Source: CAYRVX01 sp964642165 (GTDB lineage Bacteria > Planctomycetota > Phycisphaerae > SM23-33). Taken from it: a stretch of DNA of 64,000 nt. The notes below the pieces were generated by a model. It worked only from the letters and a program-made list of their open reading frames with translations, was not told the origin of the DNA and made no database searches. Below are positions 17,820 through 29,919 of this stretch, piece after piece. How positions within the stretch are numbered: position 1 is the first letter of the stretch; each line of letters begins with the position of its first letter. The translations under genes were made by a program, and so were the position numbers. The DNA is taken from the NCBI GenBank assembly GCA_964642165.1, contig CAZXOC010000001.1, positions 18,119 through 82,118 on the forward strand. The letters run 5' to 3'.

Positions 17820-20800
17820 ACATGCCCGCCGGCGGCGAGGGGCCCACCGCGGAGATCATCGACGCCTTCACCGTCCGCGCGCACGACGGCAACACCGTCT
17901 CGGACAGGGCGGCGACCGTGCGGATCGCCGTGGGCGAGCCGACCGGCGTCGTGGCCAACGACGACCTCGTCAGCGTGCAGGAGGACGAAGCCCTGCCGTT
18001 GGAGGAGATCCTGCTGGAGAACGACAAGGGCGAGGGCGAGCTGGTCATCATCTCCGTGGGCGAGGCCGCTCACGGCGAGGTGAGCCTCGGCGAGGGCGGG
18101 CAGGTCCTCTACGCGCCCGCGGCGAACTTCAACGGCACCGACACCTTCACCTACGTGATGCGGGACGACTCGCAGCAGACCGACTCGGCGCTGGTGACCG
18201 TCCGGGTCGAGCCCGTCAACGACCGGCCGGAGGCCTACGACGACTACTTCCTCGTGCCGATGGGCACCCCCGGCCAGGACCTCGATGTCCTGAGGCAGGA
18301 CGACCGGGGCGACTACGATCCCGACGGCGATATCCTGACGGCCGAGAAGCTGACCGATCCCAAATACGGCACGCTGACGCAGAATCCCGACGGCACGTTC
18401 CGCTACACGCCCGAGCCCGGGTACGTCGGGCCCGACGGCTTCACCTACCGCGCCGACGACGGCCACGGCGGCAGCGACGACGCCACCGTGGACATCCGCG
18501 TCGAGCCGATGGACTTCGGCGACGCGCCGGACGACGAGCAGTTGCCCGGCTACCCCACGCTGCTGGTCCACGACGGCGCGCGCCACGTCATCCGGGGGCC
18601 GTGGCTGGGCGACCGGCAGGACGCGCCCGACATCGACGGCGACGGCCAGCCGATGCTCCACGCCCTCGGGGACGACACCGACACCCAAGGCGACGACGAG
18701 AACGGGCTGGTCACCTACTGGCTGCCCGTCGGCGGGGATGGCCACCTGCTGGTCGACGTCCACGACGGCGGGACGGGCGCCAGACCGATCGTCCAGGCGT
18801 GGATCGACTTCGACGCCAGCGGCACGTTCGAGGCCGCCGAGGAGGTCTTCCGCGGCCCGCTGGCGCACGGGCGCCACCAGATCGACTTCCCCGTCCCGGT
18901 CGACGCGCGCCCCGGCGCGAGGTACGTCCGCCTGCGGATCAGCAGCACCGGCGTGCTGGGGCCGCTGGGCCCGGCCAGCGACGGCGAGGTCGAGGACCAC
19001 GAGGTGGCCGTCTACGCCCTGGACTGGGGCGACGCGCCGGACGCGAAAGACCCGCCGCGCTACCCGACGCTGGCGGTCAACGACGGGGCCTCGCACAGGC
19101 TGCCCAGCGACGCGGCCGTGAAACTGCACCTCGGGCGCCACATCGACACGGAGGCGGACGGCCTGCCCGACCCGAACGCCCTCGGCGACGACAACGACCC
19201 GCCGATGGCCCTGGACGACGAGGACGGCGTGGCCTTCGTCTCACCGTTGATCCCTGGCATGACAGCCACGGTCCAGGTGACGACGACGATCACCTCGCCG
19301 ACGCCGACGTTCGGCTACCTGGACGCCTGGATCGACTTCGACGCCAACGGCACGTGGGAGCCCGGCGAGCAGATCTTCACGTCCCGGCAGCTCACGAACG
19401 GCACGGCGCCGCTGACGTTCAGCGTGCCCTCGACGGCCGTGGTCGGCCCGACCTTCGCTCGCTTCCGTCTCAGCGCGACCGACGCGACGCTCAAGCCGAC
19501 CGGCTACGGGAGCGTCGGCGAGGTCGAGGACTACCTCGTGAACGTCCTCGATCGCGCGCCGGAGAACACGAAGTGGGTGCAGTGGCCGGACCTGACGCCC
19601 GCCGGCATCGACATCCGCGCGGACGACGGCGACGGCATCGTGCGCGTGCTGGCCGACGACTTCCTGTGCACCCAGGCGGGACTCCTGACGGACGTGCACC
19701 TGTGGGGCTCGTGGCTGGGCGACGAGCACGGCGGCATCGAGAGCATCCACCTGAGCATCCACGGCGACGATCCTGCCGGGAACGAGGGCAGCGACCCCGA
19801 CAACAAGTTCTCCAAGCCGGACAAGCAGCTCTGGGACTGGGACTTCGCACGCGGGACGTTCACGGAGAGCCTCGTCGCCGTCGTGCCGGAAGGCGAGTTC
19901 TGGTGGGACCCGGCCCGGGAGGTGCTCAAGGAGGCCGGCGACCACGAGGTCTGGCGGATCGACATTCCCATCAAGCCCGAGGAGGCCTTCGAGCAGCTCG
20001 GGACGGCGGACAAGCCGATCATCTACTGGCTGGACGTGAGCGTTACCACGTTGGAGGGGCAGTTCGGCTGGAAGACGCGCCGCTGGCCCGACCACTTCAT
20101 GGACGACGCCGTCTTCCACGCCGGCGAACTGCCGCCGGCGTGGCAGGAGCTGCGCTACCCGGAGGGCCATCCGTACCACGGGCTGGAGAAAGACTCGATC
20201 GACCTGGCCTTCGCCCTGACGTTCGAGGAGGTCCCCGACAAGCTGGACTTCGGCGACGCGCCGGAGTCCTACAAGACGCTCCGGGGCGACAATGGCCCGC
20301 GGCACGTGCTTCTCGGGGGCCCGTGGCTCGGCGACGACGACGACCAGCCGGATGCGGAGACCGACGGCCAGCCCGACCCGGACGCCCTCGGCGACGACAC
20401 GTACGACCTGAACGACGACGAGGACGGCTTGTACAGTCGCTTCCTGCCCGTCGGCGGCGACGGATACCTCAGGGTGGTCGTCAACGGCGGCGGCGGCGTC
20501 GTTCAGGCGTGGGTGGACTTCAACGGCAGCGGCGAGTTCGACCATCCCGCCGAGCTGGTCGCCGACGACTTCCGCGGCGACGGCGTGCAGCGCTTCGACT
20601 TCCCCGTGCCCGACGACGCGACGCCCGGGCCGACGTTCGTCCGCCTGCGGATCAGCACGGACGGCGGGCTGACGCCGGTGGGCGAGGCCCCCGACGGCGA
20701 GGTCGAGGACCACAGAATCTTCATCAACAGGCTGGACTTCGGCGACGCGCCCGACCCGACGTACCCGACGCTTTTGCCCTTCGGCGCATCCCACGGCGTC

Positions 20801-23800
20801 TGGCACGACCTCAGCGAGGCGTCGTACCTGGGCACCGCGGTGGACACCGAGCCCGACGGCCAGCCGAACGCCGACGCGACGGGCGACGACATCAACCCCT
20901 CGACGCTGGACGACGAGGACGGTGTGACCTTCACGTCGGCGCTCGTGCCCGGGCAGTGGGCCACGGCGGACGTCTTCGCGACGATCGGCTTGAGGCCGTC
21001 GCGCGTCTTCCTGGACGCGTGGATCGACTTCGACGGCAGCGGGACCTGGGAGGCGGGTGAGAAGATCGCCGACGGCCTGCCGCTGGCCGCCGGGAACAAC
21101 CCCCTGTCGTTCCTGGTGCCCGAAGGTGCGGTCGCCGGGGAGACCTTCGCCCGCTTCCGCCTGAGCAACAACCCCGGGCAGACGCCGGGAGGCTACGGCG
21201 GCTTCGGCGAGGTGGAGGACCACGCGGTCACCATCGAGGCGCCCCTGGACTTCGGCGACGCCTGGGACACCGACGAGGCCCCGAGGTACCCGACGCTGCT
21301 CGTCCACGACGGCGCGCGCCATCAGATCGGCGGCCCGTGGCTGGGCGGCGACCACGACGCGCCCGACCCGGAGGCCGACGGGCAGCCGCACCCGAACGCC
21401 CTCGGCGACGACCTGCTGGACCTGAACGACGACGAGGACGGCGTCGCGATCTCGCAGCCCATCCGCGGGCAGAAGAACGACGCCACGGTGATCGTCTCCG
21501 GCGGCGGGGTCGTCCAGATCTGGATCGACCTGGACCAGGACGGCGCGTGGCATCCGGACGACGAGCTGCTCTACGACGACTTCCTGCCGGCCGGAACGCA
21601 CCCGATCGAGCTCGACATCCCGTCCTCGGCGAAGCTGGGATGGACCTGGGCCCGGGCGCGGATCAGCCGCGACGGCGGGCTGCGGCCCTGGGGGCTCGCG
21701 CCGGACGGCGAGGTCGAGGACCGGAAGGTCGAGATCGTCGATCCGGCGCCGCCGACCAAGTGGGATCAGCCGCCCGTCCCCGGCGTCGAGCAGGACATCT
21801 ACTACGGCTGGGACGAGCCGAGCGTCATCGGCTCGGAATGGATCGTGGCCGACGACTGGTACTGCGGCGGCGACGAGCCCGTCACGGACATCGTCTGGTG
21901 GGGGTCGTTCCAGGGCTGGCTGGACGCCGACAGCATCCCGGCGCCGGACACCTTCCGCTTCACCTTCTGGTCGGACGTGCCGGCGGGCGCTAGCGCGGCC
22001 GACTCCTGGAGCCGCCCGGGCAGGCTGCTCAGCGCCGCCAGCGTCCCCGCCGACGCCGTGAACTGGGAGTTTGTCGGCTGGGACCACGATCCGAGAACGG
22101 GTGTCTGGGACGCCTGCTACCGCTTTGAGGCGGCCCTGGAGCCCGACCAGTGGTTCTTCCAGGAGTCCGAGGAGAACGCGATCTACTGGCTGAGCGTCGC
22201 GGCGGACTACGGCACCTCGGCGCTGCCGGATCACCCGTTCGGCTGGAAGGCCGTCCCGCGCGATCCGGACTCGCTGGCGCCCGACGACGCCGTGCGGATC
22301 TTCCGCCCGACGGCGCCCGATCCGGACGTCGTGCCGGGGCCGTGGCTCTCCCCGGCGGACACGTTCCCGAACCTCGAGGGCGTGTACGTCTCGGAAGGCG
22401 GCACGGGGTTCGAGGGATCCGAGGTCAAGCTTGGCAGTCTGGCCCTGATCCCCACCGACAACACCCGCGTGGTGTCGCCGACTCCGAACGCGGGGCAGTC
22501 CTTCGACTCGTTCTTCGACGTCTTCGTCGAGTTGGACCTCGGCGGCGGCGGGCAGTACGCCGTCGAGTCGTTCTTCGACGTCTTCACGGAACTGAGCGTC
22601 GATGGCGGCGACGGCGCGACGGGGACCTTCCAGACCGAGATCGCCTCGATGGAGCTCTCGGGCGACCTGCCGGAAGGCATGAGGATCCGCGTGAGCCAAA
22701 GCCGCCGGTCGCTCGGGGAGCACACCGCCACCGACAACGACGAAGGTCAGTTCTCCGTCGAGTCGTTCTTCGACGTGTTCGTCGAGCTGAGCGTCGACGG
22801 GGGGGACACCTGGCTCCCCGCCGACGCCCCGGTGCGCGTGACGGGCGCGGGCAACACGGTCGCCTTCTCCTCCGGCGAGCCGATCACCTGGCCGACGCCG
22901 CACAGCTCCTGGGACATGGCGTTCGAGCTCCACAGCCGCGATGACCTCGGCAAGTGGCTCCAGAAGCCGGACCGGAAGACCGGCCTGGACGTCCTGGACG
23001 GCCCGATCGCCGTGGGCGTCGACGAGGCGAAGATCTACGAGAAGTACCTCGCCGACGACTTCAAGTGCACGGCCTCCGGGCCGATCACCGAGATCACCTT
23101 CTGGGGCTCGTACCTGGACGACTGGCGGATCAGCGAGGAGCCGGTGTTCAACCTGGCGATCTTCGCGGACATTCCGGCCCACGAGAGTCCCACCGGCTAC
23201 AGCATGCCCGGCGATCTCCTCTGGAACGAGTACCTCCCGGCCACCATCGAGCTGCTCGAGGCCGAGGGGCTGGAGGAGCGGTTCTTCGACCCGAACCGCA
23301 ACGAGATCATCGGTTCGGACACGCAGCTCTGGCGCTACACGTTCCAGATCGATCCCGTTGCCGCCTTCAAGCAGGAGGAGGGCACGGTCTACTGGCTTGG
23401 CGTGCACCATTCCTTCGACCTGGTCGGCGACGGGATCGTGGACGGCCAGGACGAGCGGGCCCTGACCGAATCCGGCTGGGCGTACGGGTGGAAGACCTCC
23501 CGGGACCGCTGGAACGACGCCGCGGTCTTCGTCGACGTCAAGTCCATGGGCACGTCGGGCGAGATCACGCCTCCGCGCGACCGCTGGCGCCGGCTGGTCG
23601 ACCCCGTCACCGGCGACGGGATCGATCTGTCGTTCCGGGTCCGGACGGACACGGGGCCGACGATCAAGTGGACGCAGCCGCCGCTGCGGCACCCGCACAG
23701 CATCTACGAGGGCTGGGACGAGTGGAGCGTCTACGGCGGCGAGCAGATCGTCGCCGACGACTGGTACTGCGATACGGACGACCCCGTCACGGACATCCAC

Positions 23801-26800
23801 TGGTGGGGCTCGTTCCGCGACTGGCGCGGCGGCGCCCTGCCGGACGACGCGCCGGAGGCGTTCCAAATCGGCATCTGGACGGACGTGCCGGCCGGCGTGG
23901 GCCGGCCCTGGAGCCATCCCGGCGAGATCGTCCACGAGATCATCTGCACCGAGTTCACGTGGGAGCACGACAAGTGGGAGTTCGACCCGCGCGACTCCAC
24001 GGCCCCGCCGGAGTCCGTGTTCCTCTTCGAGCAGGACCTCTCGGAGGACGAGTGGTTCTGGCAGCAGCCCGGCGGGAACATCTACTGGGTCAGCATCTCG
24101 GCGATGTACGACGCGGGCATGCAGCCGGAGCACGAGTTCGGGTGGCTGACGCGACGGCGCGACCCCGAGTCGCTCGCGCCCGACGACGCCGTGGCGATCG
24201 ACAAGCCCACCGCGCCCGAGCCGTACAACCCCAAGGTGGTGACGTCCGCGCCCGACGTGTTCCCGAACCCCGACGCCGTGTACGACTCGACCGGCCCCGT
24301 CAGCGTGGTGGACCCGGCCGCGGGGACTCGCCTCCAGCTCGACCGCGTTCGGATGGTCCCCACCGGCCAGTCCAGCGCGCTGCCGCCCGAGGGCGAGAGC
24401 TTCACCGTCGATTCGTTCTTCGACGTCTTTTTCGACATCACGGTCACGGACATCGACGCCGGGCCCGCCGGCGACGAGCCGGCCGGTGTGGACTCCTTCT
24501 TCGACGTCTTCACCGAGCTCAGGATGAGGGCGAACGTCACCAACACCGGCGGCGACACGGCCACCGGCAGCTTCCAGGCCGAGATCGTCGAGATGACTCT
24601 GATCGGCGACATCCTCGCCCCCGGCGTGATGATCCGCTTGAGCGAGACGGACGCCTCGGGCGGCCAGCATCACATCATCGACGACGGCGACGCGGGCTAC
24701 TCGGTGGAGTCGTTCTTCGACGTCTTCACGGAGCTGAGCGTGGACGGGGGGCAGACCTGGCACAAGCCCGGCAAGCCCCTCCGCATGACCGCCCAGCGGG
24801 GGGCGACCTCCGACACGAATCTGCCGAAGGCCTACGACGTGGTCTGCGGAACGAGCTTCTCAGACGCGGGCACCAGGTGGGAGGAGGTGGGCGGCCGGAC
24901 CGTCCAGCTCAACCGCCTGCGGATGGTCCCCTCCGGCGAGCCGTTCGAGCTCCCGGGCGAGGGCGGGACCTTGACGGTCGATTCGTTCTTCGACGTCTTC
25001 TTCGACATCACGATCACGGACGTTGACGCGCCCACTCAGCCCGAGGAGGACGAGGAGCCGATCCAGGCGTACTTCCCGGACATCCTCACGCAGATGGTCA
25101 TCACCAACCCGACCGACGGCGCGGCCGGGACCTTCCAGGCCGAGATCGTCTCCATGGAGCTGGAGGACGAAGTGCTGGGACCGGACCTGGAGATCCGCCT
25201 GGACAAGGACCACAAGTCGCTCGGGATCCTGCGCGTCACGGACCTGGGCAACGGGCAATTCTCCGTGGATTCGTTCTTCGACGTCTTCACCGAGCTGAGC
25301 GTGGACGGCGGGGACACGTGGATCGCCGCGGAAGGCGGCCCGATGGGCGACGGGTCCATCCCCATGGAGGGCTCGGACGACACGAGCCTCTTCGTCGACG
25401 GCAAGCCGATCGAGTGGCCCGCGGGCACGTCGTGGGACATGGCGTTTAGCCTGACCACGCGGGACGTCGAGCCGGAGCACGACCTCGGCGACGCGCCGGA
25501 CAGCACGAACCACCACGGCGACCGCATGACGGCGTATCCGGGCGTGCCGGCGCACTTCCCGACGGTCTACCGGGACGCGACGGGAGCCCCGGGCCCGATC
25601 CACTTGCAGCCGCGGGCGTTCGCCTTCCTCGGCGAGGACGTCACGCTGGAGCACGAGGCCGACGTCGGGCCCGACGAGGACCCGTCCAACAACATCCTGC
25701 CCCCGGACGACGCGGCGAACCGCGACCTGGCCGACGACGGCGTGGCCCTCGACACCCTGACGCTGACGCACTGCGAGTGGAACACGTTCGACTTCAACGT
25801 CACCGTCGTGGACCCGCTGTACCGCTCGGCGCGCGTCAACGTGTGGTTCGACTTCAACCGCGACGGCGACTGGGACGACCGCTTCGAGTGCGCCGACGGC
25901 ACCGTCGTGAGCGAGTGGGCCGTCCAGAACATGCAGATCGACACCCCGGGCGAGCCGGGGACGGTGCCGTACACGACGGACCCGTTCCTCGCCTGGCACG
26001 GCGGCAGCGCCGCCGAGGACCGCCCGCTCTGGATGCGCATCACCCTGTCGATCGAGCCCTGGCATGGGGAGCCCGGCCTGCCGGGCTACGGCGGCTCGGG
26101 CCCGGACGACGGCTACCGGTTCGGCGAGACTGAAGACTACTACGTCGACGAGTACGAGCAGACGCTCTACGACTTCGGCGACGCGCCGGAACTCGCGACG
26201 GCGCCGGGCTACCCGACGCGCCTGTGGGCCGACGGCGCCCGCCACGTGATCGCCGATCCGTGGCTGGGCGACGACGAGGACCAGCCCGACGCCGAGCTCG
26301 ACGGCCAGCCGAACGCCGACGCCACGGGCGACGACGTCCTCGACGGCAACGACGACGAGGAAGGCGTCCGCTTCCTCACGCCGCTCTACCCCGGACGCGC
26401 AGCCCGCGTCGCCGTGGAGGCCTCCGCCGACGGCCTGCTCAACGCCTGGATCGACTTCAACGCCCCCATGGGCTGGGAGGCGGCCGAGCAGATCTTCACC
26501 AACATGCCGGTCTCGTCGGGCGTGAACATCCTGAACTTCACCGTGCCGGCCGGGGCGACGCTCGGCGACACCTTCGCCCGCTTCCGGCTCAGCAGCCAGG
26601 CGGACCTGCTGCCGACCGGCCCGGCGCCGGACGGCGAGGTCGAGGACCACCTCGTCGAGATCGAGCGCGAGCCGGTGCTCGTCAAGTGGGACCAGCCCGG
26701 CGAGCCCGCCGACCCGGCCAACGTCTTCTACGGCTGGAACGAGATCTCCCTCGACATGGCCGACGACGAGACGTTCGCCGCGGACGACTGGCTGTGCAGC

Positions 26801-27328
26801 GATCCCGCCCCCGTGACGGGCGTGACGTGGTGGGGCTCGTTCGCCGACTGGCTGGGCACGGAGCCGCCGGCCATGCCGGACTACTTCGACCTGGCGATCT
26901 GGTCGGACGTCCCGGCGGGCACGGGCGGGGCGTACCCCTTCAGCCACCCGGACAAGGTCCTGTGGTCCGTCGAGGCCCGCGACGTCTCGCGCGAGTTCGT
27001 CGGGTGGGACTTCGACCCCACGACGGAGACGTACGAGGCCTGCTTCCGGTTCGAGTACACGCTGCCGCTGGACCAGTGGTTCCGGCAGGAGGAGGCCGAC
27101 ACGCTCTTCTGGCTGAGCATCGGGGCGGGCTACGCCACGGGCACGATGCCGGCCCATCCGTGGGGCTGGAAGACGCGCCCGCGCGATGCCTCCTCGCCCG
27201 CGCCCGACGCCGCCGTCCGCATCATCACGCCCATGACCTCCGACGTCGGCGAGTACATGGAAGAGTGCAAGATAATCGAGTGGAACGACGAGGGCTGGGA
27301 CCTCGCCTTCGAGCTGCACACGCAGGAG
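17765..27328 (+). CDS. giant LEPR-XLL surface protein, part 2 (middle)
   Basis: 3,188 codons, continuing part 1 once the duplicated 55 bases are merged. By base position: tandem-95/cadherin-like repeats (to 18505); GEVED modules 3 and 4 (18510-19555); a domain with LADDFLC and WGSWLGD that resembles the planctomycete DUF7901 family (19560-20235); GEVED 5-7 (20240-21750); DUF7901-like (21755-22370); SFFDVF module 1 (22400-22940); two DUF7901-like (22945-24270); SFFDVF modules 2 and 3 (24275-25455); GEVED 8-9 (25475-26675); DUF7901-like (26680-27328). No catalytic motif was seen in this part, so it looks like a modular adhesive or scaffold stalk. The DUF7901 name is from memory and needs a profile check. 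The part ends at a real gap; frame continuity beyond is unknown. Confidence 0.88.
22400..25455 (+). repeat. three SFFDVF modules, each with three motif copies
   Basis: Each module has, in order, SFFDVF in a short strand-rich unit (VDSFFDVFFDITV in copies 2 and 3), a second SFFDVF(T)EL unit, a TFQAEI / MEL segment with IRL or IRV, and a closing VESFFDVFTELSVDGG or close variant. Eight clear SFFDVF copies are visible (near 22507, 22567, 22759, 24413, 24490, 24709, 24982 and 25269). In the third module the middle copy has decayed to AYFPDIL. The periodic phenylalanines suggest packed beta strands. Function is unknown. Confidence 0.8.
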
Positions 27329-27428
27329 NNNNNNNNNNNNNNNNNNNNNNNNNNNNNNNNNNNNNNNNNNNNNNNNNNNNNNNNNNNNNNNNNNNNNNNN
27401 NNNNNNNNNNNNNNNNNNNNNNNNNNNN
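27329..27428. other. assembly gap inside the giant gene, true size unknown
   Basis: A 100-N run with no shared sequence at its two edges, unlike the join at 17665. The frame differs on the two sides, which is uninformative because 100 N is a placeholder length. Confidence 0.9.
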
Positions 27429-29621
27429 TACGTGCCGACCACGGGCGTCGACCGTGCGGACCGTGCCGACCTGATCTACGACGCCTCGAACGGCAACGTC
27501 AAGCTCGATCCGACCGAGGCCGCCGGTGGGATCATCACCTTCTTCCAGCTGAAGAACGCCGCCGGCGGCGACGACTTCAACGCGCCGGGTGTGGTCACGT
27601 TCCCGCCGCCCACGGGACCATACGTGACGGACCTCGCGGCGGAAATAGGCTGGGCGGATGTCTCGCTCGCGGGCTTCTCGTCGCAGCACGACTTGGGCAA
27701 CATCTTCCCGGTCGGCATGGATCTTCCGGCTTTGACGGCGTTCCTGACCAAGTCGAGCTACGTTGGCCGGGCAGGCTCCGGCCTCCCCGATCTCGATCTG
27801 ATCGTACTAGGCACGCCTGCTGACCCAACGCGCTTCTTCCACGGCTGGGACGAGCCCAGCATCTACGGCAAGCAGATCGTCGCCGACGACTGGCTCTGCA
27901 CGACGGCGGACCCCGTCACCGACGTGCACTGGCTCGGCTCGTTCCTGGACTGGAGCTCCCCGGAGCGCCCGGAGGTCATGCCGGAGGCGTTCCACTTCGC
28001 CGTGTGGACGGACATGCCGGCCGACGCCGACGACCCCGACTCCTGGAGCCATCCCGGGCGCGTCGTCTGGGAGCACCGCTGCGAGGAGTTCTCGATGGAG
28101 TTCGTCGGGTGGGACTTCGACCCGCGCGGCGACCGGGCACCCGAGGCGACGTTCCTCTTCGAGCAGGACCTGCCCAGGGACGCGTGGTTCTCGCAGGAAC
28201 CCGGGGAGAACATCTACTGGATCAGCATCGCGGCCGTGTACGGCGACGACGTCGTGCCGGACAGGCACGCCTTCGGGTGGAAGACCCGCCCGCGCGACAC
28301 CGACTCGCCCGCGCCCGACGACGCCGTTCGGATCTACGATCCTCTCCGGCCCGAGGTGGGCGATCCCTTCGGCCGCGGCGAGCCGATCCTCTGGCCCACG
28401 CCGGAGGCCGAGTCCGTCGATATGGTCTTCACGCTGACCAGCCGGGACTACACGCCGCCGACGATCACCGGCGTGTACCTCAGCGGCACGGAGTGGACGG
28501 CCGAGTACCTCACGTATCTCGAGGACAACGGTCTCGGCGACGCCGAGCACGGTTTCCTCGTGCCGACGGGGGACGCCCAGCTCGAACCCCAGGCATGGGG
28601 CAACATCGACCGGATCGTGACCGCCTTCAGCGAGGAGGTCGTCGTCGTCAAGGAGGACCTGCACGTCCTGAACGCCGGCGAGTACGGAATCAGGGGCTTC
28701 GAGTACGATTCGGTCGGCCATACGGCGGCCTGGACGCTCGCGGAGCCGCTCCACCTCGGCAGCGCGCAGATCGTCATCACCTACACCAGGCCGAGCCTGT
28801 TCGGAGCTGACGGGCCCGAGCCAACGAACGGTGGCTTCCCGTCCCGGACGGACGTCATCGACCTGTCCGGCAACGCGCTGGACGGCGAGTGGGAAGACGG
28901 CGAGAGCACATACCCCTCCGGCGACGGCACGGCCGGCGGGGACTTCGGAATGACCGTCAACGTCCTGCCCGGCGACACGAACAAGGATGGCGTGGCGGAC
29001 TTCCAGGACTACATCACGCTCAAGCGGAACACGCCCACGTCCAGCGGGGCGAGTTTCGAGCAGGCCGACTTCGATGGCGACGGCGACGTGGACGGCGGCG
29101 ACTTCCTCATCCTCCGCGCGAACCTCGGCAACGCTGTCGCGCCCGCCGCGGGAGGCGAGGGCGTGACCGCCGCGGCACCGACCGTGACGAACGAGGCCCC
29201 CGCCCCGGCGGAGGCGCCTGCCCCGGCCGAGGAGCCGGCCGCCGCGAGCGAGGCGCTCGCCCGGACGGCCGCGGCGCCCGACCCGCTGCGCGTCGCCGCG
29301 TCGGTCTTCGGCCAGCAGGACGCCCAGGCGATTCGCGAGGCGCTGACGCCCCGGGCCCTTCGCCGCAAGGGCGCCCGGCGGCGGGCCTCCGCCTCGACGC
29401 TCCGCAAGGCGCGGGTCGTCCTGCCGCTTCGCCAGGCCGATGTGCTGTTCGGCGCGGCACGCCGGATTGCCCGGCGCCGCGCCGCGGCGCCGCGCGCGAC
29501 CGTGCCGACCCGGATCGAGATCCAGTCGGTCGGCCGGCACGCCACGCCGGGCCTGGCGGACGGCCTGCTGGACGTCCTGTCCGGCGTGACGATCCTCCCG
29601 CTGGAGGCGCCGAGGCGCTGA
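27429..29621 (+). CDS. giant surface protein, part 3 (C-terminus with dockerin)
   Basis: 730 residues, open from the gap. It begins with a module (YDASNGNVKLDPTEAAGG, later SQHDLGNIFPVG; to about 27820) that I associate with C-terminal regions of other planctomycete exported proteins. Then come a DUF7901-like domain (27825-28445: HGWDEPS, ADDWLC, WLGSF), an Ig-like domain (28446-28960), and a type I dockerin (28965-29140) with two calcium-loop repeats (DTNKDGVADFQDY and DFDGDGDVDGGDF). An Ala/Pro/Glu linker and a basic tail of about 110 residues rich in Arg end the protein; no membrane anchor or PEP-CTERM motif is seen. Dockerins bind cohesins, so the protein may be displayed by docking. Membership of the same gene as part 2 is likely (same DUF7901-like module on both sides) but rests on the scaffold. 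Confidence 0.8.
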   Translation, partial: YVPTTGVDRADRADLIYDASNGNVKLDPTEAAGGIITFFQLKNAAGGDDFNAPGVVTFPPPTGPYVTDLAAEIGWADVSLAGFSSQHDLGNIFPVGMDLPALTAFLTKSSYVGRAGSGLPDLDLIVLGTPADPTRFFHGWDEPSIYGKQIVADDWLCTTADPVTDVHWLGSFLDWSSPERPEVMPEAFHFAVWTDMPADADDPDSWSHPGRVVWEHRCEEFSMEFVGWDFDPRGDRAPEATFLFEQDLPRDAWFSQEPGENIYWISIAAVYGDDVVPDRHAFGWKTRPRDTDSPAPDDAVRIYDPLRPEVGDPFGRGEPILWPTPEAESVDMVFTLTSRDYTPPTITGVYLSGTEWTAEYLTYLEDNGLGDAEHGFLVPTGDAQLEPQAWGNIDRIVTAFSEEVVVVKEDLHVLNAGEYGIRGFEYDSVGHTAAWTLAEPLHLGSAQIVITYTRPSLFGADGPEPTNGGFPSRTDVIDLSGNALDGEWEDGESTYPSGDGTAGGDFGMTVNVLPGDTNKDGVADFQDYITLKRNTPTSSGASFEQADFDGDGDVDGGDFLILRANLGNAVAPAAGGEGVTAAAPTVTNEAPAPAEAPAPAEEPAAASEALARTAAAPDPLRVAASVFGQQDAQAIREALTPRALRRKGARRRASASTLRKARVVLPLRQADVLFGAARRIARRRAAAPRATVPTRIEIQSVGRHATPGLADGLLDVLSGVTILPLEAPRR

Positions 29622-29674
29622 GCCCGCCCGCGCGCGGCGCGGACACCACGGGCGACATCACGCACGTAGTCAGG

Positions 29675-29699
29675 CCCGCCGGGCACGGCGCCCGGCGGG
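29675..29699 (+). terminator. intrinsic-terminator-like hairpin after the giant gene
   Basis: CCCGCCGGGC, ACGGC, GCCCGGCGGG: a perfect 10-base-pair stem with a 5-base loop, followed by TCTTGCATT. It lies 53 bases after the stop codon of part 3. The T tract is broken, but position and stem strength fit a terminator. Confidence 0.6.
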
Positions 29700-29744
29700 T
29701 CTTGCATTCCCGGGCCCCCACGTGCCGTCCCCGTTCCTGGCCGA

Positions 29745-29773
29745 TTGACAGGCCGCCGGCGCTGCGCCAGAAT
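29745..29773 (+). promoter_or_regulatory. sigma70-type promoter upstream of the ThuA-domain gene
   Basis: A perfect TTGACA at 29745-29750 and CAGAAT at 29768-29773 with a 17-base spacer. Transcription would start near 29780 and give a leader of about 140 bases. It follows directly on the terminator of the giant gene. Confidence 0.55.
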
Positions 29774-29919
29774 GCCTGGGCGAACTGCGACGACGCCGCG
29801 CCGCTGGCGGACTTCCTGATGCCGGGCAACGTGGCGACGCCGCGCCGCACCGGGCGTATCGCGAGGGCCGGTCGCTGTGAGCGCCCGGATCGGCGAGCCC
29901 GGAAGGCAAAGGAGCAGCG

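Larger units (their letters stand above)
13180..26675 (+). repeat. nine GEVED modules within the giant protein
   Basis: Each module opens near DFGDAPD, usually runs through YPTL, DGARH, GPWLGDD and a D/N-rich DGQPxPxAxGDD / NDDEDGV segment, and closes with GEVEDH or a variant. Approximate starts are 13180, 15770, 18510, 19020, 20240, 20740, 21245, 25480 and 26165. The eighth is divergent (HDLGDAPDS opening, GETEDYY closing). The Asp-rich stretches look like calcium-binding loops. Other modules stand between some copies, so this is a domain repeat and not a simple tandem array. Confidence 0.88.

Noticed and set aside
13180..26675. Repeated motifs that might suggest a CRISPR array or tandem DNA repeat
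   Set aside because: Repeats are at protein-domain scale (hundreds of bases), diverged in DNA and in frame; there are no short identical repeats with unique spacers.
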